DNA of 64,000 nt from Lottia gigantea (taxonomy: Eukaryota > Mollusca > Gastropoda > Lottiidae). Under the pieces are notes generated by a model. That model was not told the origin of the DNA, searched no databases, and saw nothing but the letters and a program-made list of their open reading frames with translations. Position 1 is the stretch's first letter; each line of letters opens with the position of its first letter. Of the stretch, positions 57,701 to 64,000 are shown one piece after another. The position numbers and the translations under genes were made by a program. The stretch spans positions 695,596 to 759,595 of the forward strand of contig NW_008710211.1 in assembly GCF_000327385.1 (NCBI RefSeq), given 5' to 3'.

Positions 57701-58755
57701 TGACTGAGTCCTACAGTGACAGCTTAAGTGAAAAGATTATGACCAACTATTGAGACCATTCATGTGGATAGTGCAGGCTTTTTGATACCAAAGTGTTAGG
57801 ATATTTTTCCAGAGATTGTTTTTATGGGAGGCACAAATTAACGTTGTGTATTAATTTTTTAGAGTCCGAAGATATTCACATAAGTGACAGTAAATGGTAT
57901 CTGTTGGAATAAACTGACCAATGAAATGATAATTCTAACTATGAGAAACAGTAGATACTAGTTCAATAAATGCTTTTATCATATCTGATAAGCTTGGAAC
58001 ATCCAGGACAATATAAAACTTTCGAGATTTCTGTGTCTTTCAGGGACTGAGTTATTAATTAGAGAAAAATATATGTTATGATTAAAAGTCGATGATCAAT
58101 GAAACGAGGCATGTGATTGGACGAGATTATTGTTTTTTCTGATGAACCATGTAGTGTATTGTACTAGAACTGTTTCATTACATTTCTTGTGTATTATAAA
58201 AATTTGTACTATTCTATGAAGGTCACCTGTTCGGATAATTTGGAAATATTTTGACATGGTGTATTCTTTTTATTCATTTGTGTAAATGGACTGTATTTAA
58301 GGATCATTGCTTACTGAAGATTACGGCATCGGGAGGTCATTACTAAAACCCTTTACAAACTATATAATCGTAAGACTATGTTAGTGCACGTTTACATTAC
58401 TTAATACTAGAATTGTGGTAGTACAGAGACATACATGGTATTCCTTTATTGTTCTTATTCGTGGATTTCAAAACTTCAGTGACATAACATATTCAATGAA
58501 TTTTCCATTTCTGAGACAAATTATCGTTAATTTCTGTATTCACAGAAACTTCCAGTGAAGAATTACATTCATTAAAACTAACTAAGTGTAAAGCGGTCAC
58601 CAATTTTTCAATTAACATTTTCACAAGTGTGATACACCGTGAGCTAAATCAAATTATCACAGTGGCAAATATGTTTTAAGTTGAATTTTCAAGAAGAACA
58701 AACTTGTGTTATTGACAGCTGAGATGTGTTGGAACTAAATCTTTTGAATTCCAGG
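57701..58755. other. AT-rich sequence, nothing recognised
   Basis: About 1 kb with no supported feature. Confidence 0.45.
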
Positions 58756-58856
58756 CATCAATCGCCAAGCTGATTATCAGGAGGAATTACTATCAGACAG
58801 AAAATTTAAAGACTTACAGAACGGGATCGACACGACTTCAAGATGGATTTCTTCTT
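58756..58856 (+). CDS. Weak candidate exon with a short coding end
   Basis: A reasonable acceptor (tttgaattccag) precedes a segment that ends at a moderate donor, CTTCTT|gtacgt (58857). An ATG at 58843 gives only MDFF plus two bases, phase 2, as in the exons at 37899 and 47190. Alternatively the whole segment is open in another frame (INRQADYQEELLSDRKF...). Evidence is splice-site resemblance only. Confidence 0.18.
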
Positions 58857-58860
58857 GTAC

Positions 58861-59186
58861 GTTACTTTCATTTTTATTCAACAATAACATTTCTCCACAT
58901 TTTAATCATTTTGAATATTTTCGTTTTTATTTTATTCACGGGGAAATCTAACTTTAATTTTCAAAATGGTTTGGAACTCTCATATTTGGTGGTATGTATG
59001 ACTCTTATTTTTGTTTGGTTTCTTTTTTATTATCTTAATTTCTACTTGGTTGATATTATTGTTGTTATAAGCACACCATTTTATTATTTTGTTTTATAGA
59101 GTCTAGGGGTTACTGTTACTAGTTACTAGTTAGATATAGTTAGCCAAGTTTATAACAATGCATGGATGATACACCAAACTCAAACC
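58861..59186. other. AT-rich sequence, nothing recognised
   Basis: T-rich on the plus strand (58865-59100). A hydrophobic 62-codon frame there is a composition effect. Confidence 0.45.
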
Positions 59187-59252
59187 ATATATATATATAT
59201 ATAGTAACCACATTTGTCATCAATTCTTGGTAAAATGAAACACGTTTAATCC
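59187..59252 (+). repeat. TA microsatellite with an attached dispersed block, copy 2
   Basis: The TA tract (59187-59202) is followed by gtaaccacatttgtcatcaa and ttcttggtaaaatgaaacac, then gtttaat. The block aligns with 30012-30058. Confidence 0.65.
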
Positions 59253-59319
59253 ATTTTCGAGAGAACAAGTGAACAAGTTATTATTTAATCCATATTCAAT
59301 TCATATATATACATATTGG

Positions 59320-59368
59320 AGCAGAAAAGTAGGACGTAATACTCCATTCATTTCACATATACATATAT
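59320..59368 (+). mobile_element. SINE 3'-end micro-insertion
   Basis: gcagaaaagtaggacgtaat, then actccattcatttca (59331-59355) is the SINE 3' end. An ATATACATAT block occurs on both sides (just left of tgga and just right of the tail), consistent with a duplication, though the flanks are low-complexity. Confidence 0.65.
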
Positions 59369-61435
59369 CTTAGCATGCTTTCAGCTTAATAGCTTCTTCA
59401 GAGATATAAAATAATTTTAACTTTCAACAATATAAAAATATCAGAGGTAACCATTCATATATATACACATTCATTATCAATATACAAATGTAACGTCAAT
59501 TTATGGCTATGTTCTTTTTTTCATTTTGTTCCATCTGTCATTTTACTTCTTTTGTATCTAACGCACAAAGGTTACATACTCTGAAGCGGAAGCTTTTATC
59601 TAAGTTATTTACACAATACGAATGTCTGCCTATCAAACTCGAGAACTGAAGTGGGCAGATCTTAATGACAAACAAAGTGGTCACCATTAACTAATTTGCG
59701 TTTCTACAGAGATAAAAGTTTACATTTATATAGCTGTTTAAAACTGCATATATGTGTTAGTTTTTAAACGTTTACCGTTAGATCTTTTATGTATTCCTAT
59801 GTGGTTACCTTGTTATAATTGCTAAAGTATGAAGACACAGAGGCTTTCCATATAGTGGGTAACAATCATTCAAGTCTGATACTGACACAGTGATTTTATA
59901 GTTATATATTGATGCATTAGGGCGATATATATTTATATACATTAATATACCTGTACAAAAATGGAAACATCAGTATATATTCAAAAATGTCAAGTCAGAA
60001 ACTCGGAAACCATCTTGCATTTGCAGGTTTCCAGGGACAGGTGCAAACTTCAATATGAGTACATTAACACCTTTAGCCATCGTGATGTAGAAATTAGCAC
60101 TCTCCAAGTTTATTAATTCATATACAGTCGATTGATCTTACTCTGGTAACTGATAATTTCTATTTGAACAGACGCAGCTGTCGAGATTACTTAAGATTTC
60201 TAATTTAAAGCCTCAGTGCAAGAACACCATGTAGATGATCTAGAATATATGATATGAATACATTTAACAGTCTTGGTTTCTTAGAGAAGTTGGCATAGTA
60301 ATTACTATCAGAAACCCAAAAATACATAAATCTGACCTTAAACCTTTTGTAAACGGGCTGCTTTTGTCGGATATTACGTTTTTACAACATATATACAACA
60401 AGGTTACACTTTTTATTGGTATCATTCGTATTGAAAATGATGTATTTGGTCAGTTATTTATTGCATATTTGGGCCTTTTTCACTTGACAATGAGAAAGAG
60501 AGAATAAATCAAAAAACATATTCTGATTTAGCCTTATTTACGTTAAGTCTCTGGAAGAAAGGTTTTACATTACATTTTTTATGGATTTCTGATTTTGCTG
60601 TTTACGATTTGAAAGAATATTTTTCCACCACGCGATTATAGTAAATTGTCCTACTTACTGATCTGAATTTGATTCTTGTAAGTTCTATCTTTAAACTTGA
60701 GTGAAAACCGTCTGACGTTCATGACAAGTTTTTCAGATAAGAATGGAACATAAAAAGAAAGATTATCAACCATAAACTGTTTTCATCGCCAACTGATTTC
60801 TTTTTTTATTTGTTCATAGAATGGCTAACAGCAGCTTGTTCTTGACACACTTTGATGCCTTAGCTTTGACGTTCTACATGTGAAAGATACTGTTAATTTA
60901 AACTTTCAGATAAGGTTAGGGACATATTTCTTTAGATTACTGGAGCAGCTATATTTCCTAACATCACACTGCTCCTTTCATTGCAATAAATTTTCTTTGG
61001 CAGAAAGGAGTACACGCAGTCTTTTGTACCCCTTCGTATTCGGTTTTATATCCACCAGACATTTCGCTTTTTGTACGAGATAAGACAAAAGGGCACAGTC
61101 AAATTAGGTTAGCACCTCTACATGTCTATGTAATAAATTGGAAAGGTTAGAATCTAATTTATTTTTTCTTTAACCGGATTAGTTAAGTCGGCTCTACTTG
61201 ACTCAATTGACCGTTTTTTTCTCTACTCTAAGTGTAAGAAAATTCCAATATTAAGTCACGAAATGTTGCGTTTTTTGTTAACCAACTTTGGTAGATTAAC
61301 TTATTACTTTGTTTTAGTGTAGCCGTAAATCGTTTGTTGTTATTTTTATTATAGTAAAAAACAACGAAACGAATTTGTCAGAAAGTGGTGGGAGGTTAAT
61401 AAAAAAAACATGAGTACACCAACTTTTCCTGTTTC
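59369..61435. other. AT-rich sequence, nothing firm recognised
   Basis: About 2 kb. The phrase gctttcagcttaatagcttc, then ttcagag (59379-59404) resembles a motif that I have seen in dispersed animal repeats but cannot name. No exon is supported. Confidence 0.4.
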
Positions 61436-61439
61436 TTAC

Positions 61440-61671
61440 TGAATTATCGCGTGATGTAGTAGGCGTTCTCCAACTTGGTAGAAATATTCCTGGAAATCGA
61501 AAGACTCCCTGCTATGCTTAATTGGCTCATTTACTTTCGTTAACCAGTTTTCATCCAAATTTGATTGTAGCCAATTAAATGTTTCCGATAAAAACATCTG
61601 CAAACTTCGTCTCTTGCATTTGTCAGCTGCGATATCCTTCTTACTCGGAAATAAACATGATGCCTTGCACT
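61440..61671 (-). CDS. Possible internal or last exon, protein unrecognised
   Basis: On the minus strand an acceptor (catattactttttag, ending at 61672) is followed by 232 bp open in one frame. It ends either at a donor of form ATTCA|gtaagaa (61439 and below) or two codons on at a TAA (61436-61438). The peptide runs CKASCLFPSKKDIAADKC, then KRRSLQMFLSETFNWL, QSNLDENWLTKVNEPIKH, SRESFDFQEYFYQV and GERLLHHAI. It is hydrophilic with amphipathic stretches, natural codon use, no signal peptide and no membrane segment. The reading frame continues upstream into the 51-bp array only by chance. I recognise no family. It would belong to a gene on the opposite strand to the other candidate exons. Confidence 0.45.
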
Positions 61672-61752
61672 CTAAAAAGTAATATGACATTTTTATGCAA
61701 CACGACAGATCGATATGTGTATCATAAATAATACAATAAAATATTTTCAATG

Positions 61753-61892
61753 CTAAAATAGTGCTCAATACATCAATTGTGGAGCGATATAGAAATATCA
61801 CTGTTAAAATAGTGTTCAATACATAAATTGTAGAGCTATATAGAAATATCACTGTTAAAATAGTGCTCAATACATCACTTGTAGAGCGATAT
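61753..61892. repeat. 51-bp minisatellite array 4 (about 2.8 copies)
   Basis: Three diverged units (caatacatcaattgtggagc, gatatagaaatatcactg) have the same orientation as the larger arrays. They are followed at once by a half hairpin. Confidence 0.93.
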
Positions 61893-61955
61893 AGAAATTT
61901 TAACCAGAACCTATAAAAACACGTTGTTGTTACGCTATACGATCTTCAGACAACT
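61893..61955. repeat. Half hairpin after array 4
   Basis: agaaattttaaccagaacct, ataaaaacacgttgttgtt and acgctatacgat correspond to the outer-to-inner arm of the array 3 hairpin read from its right side. The loop cttcagacaact follows, which is the complement of the array 3 loop. The second arm is missing. Confidence 0.8.
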
Positions 61956-62900
61956 GAAAAATATATGTATATGGCTGTTGTGTTTACTACTGGACGAACG
62001 AAGCGCAAAGTATTTCAGATCCTTTGCTTTCTGAACAAAAGATTGGAGATAGGTTTTCCTTCTCAGTCGTGCATGCTACGCTCTTCACACTAAAGACTAC
62101 AATCGGAGAGCTGTCCAGTGCCGGATATCTTATGTTATCATATCGCTGTACCCGACAGAGAGTTCATTTAAGACCATACTGAAACCATCTGATCGTCGAA
62201 ATAGACCACTTGATCTTCAATTAGTAAGGAGGGGAAAGTGGTTTGTTTATAAGATGACGTCAGAGGTGGCGCTATATTTAGTTTATTTAATGAGTAATTT
62301 GTAAGTAAAGTCAAGTTGAAATGAGAAGTTTTACGGTTGAAGGTAATATTGTGTTAAAAACCAGACCACCCTTTGGCACAAATTACCTTTATTTTACTTT
62401 CACTTAATCTGGTGGACTAACTCCAACGTAAAAACATTTACAGAAAACTGTCTTATACTTTACTTATATTTCAAAATAATATATACATGACGATGCTCTT
62501 AAAGATGGGTTCCCTTATTTTTATTTATGAAAATGAAAATGCTAATAATACTTATATGAATAGAAAGTAGAGGTGTTCTAATGACTTGGAAAAATACCAG
62601 TTTGTCTCACATGTCCATAATTAATTCATAATAAGCTAAATTAGAAGAGAATTACCAGCAGAATTCCCATGAGTGACCGATCAAGAAAGGTCAAACAGTC
62701 TTCTTTTGTTTATCCAGACTGTACATACATGGACATTTATGATTGGTTCAGATTCTTAATAATAATTATATGCAATAATGATATGGTTAATAATACATGA
62801 TAATTCATTTGTAATACGAATTAGTCAAATAATTTGCCTAATTCGACACTAAAAAATAAAGAAACCCATCTTTAAAACGAGAAAAGCATTGCATAAACCA
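61956..62900. other. AT-rich sequence, nothing recognised
   Basis: About 950 bp with no supported feature. Confidence 0.45.
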
Positions 62901-62905
62901 AATAG

Positions 62906-63067
62906 TGCACGTTAAAGATCCCTCGAAAGTTGGAAATTGAAAAAGAGCAGGCTAATGCCACTGTCCTGGCAAAATTTCCCTCATTGCACCGTACATGGCG
63001 TTGCCCGTCTTCATTAGCCCACAAGGTGCAGAAAAGTAGGGCGTAAAACTCCATTCATTTCATTTCA
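62906..63067 (+). mobile_element. 5'-truncated SINE copy
   Basis: It starts in the conserved core (tgcacgttaaagatccctcg) and runs through the body (gaaaaagagcaggctaatgc, ctcattgcaccgtacatggc, cttcattagccca) to the 3' end (ggcgtaaaactccattcatt, tcatttca). The tRNA head is missing, as expected for 5' truncation in target-primed retrotransposition. The short minus-strand frame over it is not a gene. Confidence 0.9.
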
Positions 63068-63094
63068 CAGTCAAGATGAATTCCCCCTCTTCCG

Positions 63095-63135
63095 ACTAAC
63101 TAACTAACTAACTGACTGACTAGCTGATTGACAGA
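63095..63135 (+). repeat. ACTA/ACTG tetranucleotide repeat
   Basis: ctaactaactaactaactga, then ctgactagctgattgacaga. Confidence 0.85.
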
Positions 63136-63642
63136 CTATCGGACTAGTTGAAACGCGGGATCAATAAGACATTGAATAGCCGTAGTTATCTGTCGATTTG
63201 TTAACATCCCTACAATCTCCTCTTTCTTTATACAAATAAAATCACTTCTAACTTCTTCACCAACTCCAATTTTTATTCTAACAGATTTTCTCATTCTTTT
63301 TCTCCTAAGCTCTTTACAGCCTTTTCGTCATTCGAGTTTTATTTTTTGTGTGTTAGCAGATGAATTCAATTGAGCTTGCGTTTAGATTTTTATTTTACGA
63401 TTAAGTTTTTATTCAAGCTAAATTTGCACTGACGAAAACGGTGAGAATATTAAGTTCTGGCATCTGGTGGCTAAAAAAAAGGTGTAATAGATCATTTGTC
63501 TGTTTGCCTTGTGTACGGAGTTTGATCTATAGATCTCTATCCTAGATAGCATCTTTACAATTATTGTAAGTTCCCTCACTGGTGCTACAGATTGGAGAGG
63601 CTAACATTTGGTCAGTTAAAATAATAAAAAAATGCATTGTCT
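63136..63642. other. AT-rich sequence, nothing recognised
   Basis: About 500 bp with no supported feature. Confidence 0.45.
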
Positions 63643-63644
63643 AC

Positions 63645-63745
63645 AGACTGTACACGTCAAAGATCCCTCAACATTTGAAATCCAAACTTGCAAACTAATG
63701 CTTCTGTTCTGAAAGAAATTCCCGCATTGCACATTGCACCACGTT
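63645..63745 (+). mobile_element. Diverged SINE core and body
   Basis: tgtacacgtcaaagatccct, caaactaatgcttctgttct and cccgcattgcacattgcacc align with the SINE core and body. The 3' end is not recognisable after about 63745. Confidence 0.7.
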
Positions 63746-64000
63746 GCAAGACCTGTTTTAAATTAATCAAGAGCAAAGGATTTACTTTCATTTTACTTCC
63801 ATTTCTAAGCGTTAGGACGATTGAGTCAAACGCCTCCCTGTCAGTGGCTACCATAGGGACTGAACAAAGTCCACGGACCCCCACGCAGGAGAGCATGTGT
63901 AAAAATTCCCGAGGGAAGGGCCCAACCCACTTAAGTCCACGGGCCTCTAATGATCTAGTTGAGCCCTGCCCTCTGCACCGCAATGTTTCATTCAAATTCC
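63746..64000. other. GC-richer edge segment, possibly part of another element
   Basis: aaagtccacggaccccc and taagtccacgggcctc recur about 70 bp apart. The composition is GC-richer than the rest of the window. A 112-codon minus frame (63657-63995) spans this and the SINE piece, so it is unlikely to be a gene. The segment is cut by the window edge. Confidence 0.3.

Noticed and set aside
63657-63995. 112-codon minus-strand frame near the right edge
   Set aside because: It overlaps a SINE remnant and another repeat-like segment, with no splice or family evidence.
1-64000. LTR retroelements, retroviral or Polinton remnants, LINE coding regions
   Set aside because: I saw no long terminal repeats, reverse-transcriptase, integrase, capsid or polymerase-like reading frames anywhere in the window.

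Overview
This is an AT-rich, gene-poor stretch of an animal nuclear genome. There is no prokaryotic gene organisation, no intact RNA gene, no CRISPR array and no recognisable retroviral, LTR or Polinton element. A mollusc is the best guess. The basis is tRNA-headed SINEs with a conserved core (GTGCACGTTAAAGATCCC and relatives) and an ATTTC-type tail, a 'caagaacaagggcaataactc' repeat, and many small inverted-repeat elements. That attribution rests on family recollection, not on a search.

Layout. 1-2637: a 51-bp minisatellite that runs off the left edge. 7.1-8.05 kb: a second array of the same 51-bp unit, ending in a hairpin. 8.3-11.5 kb: inverted-repeat (MITE-like) elements, one with perfect 25-bp ends. 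12 kb: a possible exon followed by a 170-bp repeat. 13.7-14.5 kb: a 55-bp repeat. 18.2-18.6 kb: a full-length SINE with a 15-bp target duplication. 19.8-20.3, 22.1-23.0, 25.4-27.5 and 31.4-32.6 kb: low-copy tandem repeats. 36.4-36.9 kb: a 43-bp repeat with a palindromic core. 37.9-38.1 kb: the best coding exon. 38.1-43.2 kb: MITEs, a 140-bp repeat, a second SINE and a hAT-like element. 45.1-46.35 kb: a third 51-bp array with a long hairpin. 47.2 kb: a possible alternative first exon. 48.9-50.46 kb: a 60-bp minisatellite. 51.6-59.4 kb: several very short SINE 3'-end insertions. 61.4-62 kb: a possible minus-strand exon beside a small fourth 51-bp array with half a hairpin. 62.9-63.8 kb: more SINE pieces.

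Coding content. Only short exon-like segments can be supported. The plus-strand exon at 37899-38110 has convincing codon content and a strong donor. A small segment at 47190-47245, and more weakly one at 58843-58856, also start with ATG and end in a GT donor in the same codon phase. They could be alternative first exons of one long plus-strand gene whose body lies to the right of the window. A minus-strand segment (61440-61671) looks like an internal exon of another gene. I recognise none of these proteins.

Most interesting material. (1) The 51-bp minisatellite occurs at four places, and three of them end in the same hairpin-forming cap, which suggests a mobile unit built from a minisatellite and a terminal hairpin. 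(2) A group of very short insertions (about 19-47 bp) of the SINE 3' end are each bounded by apparent target-site duplications. (3) A 43-bp tandem repeat has a palindromic core that seems to change in a compensating way between copies.
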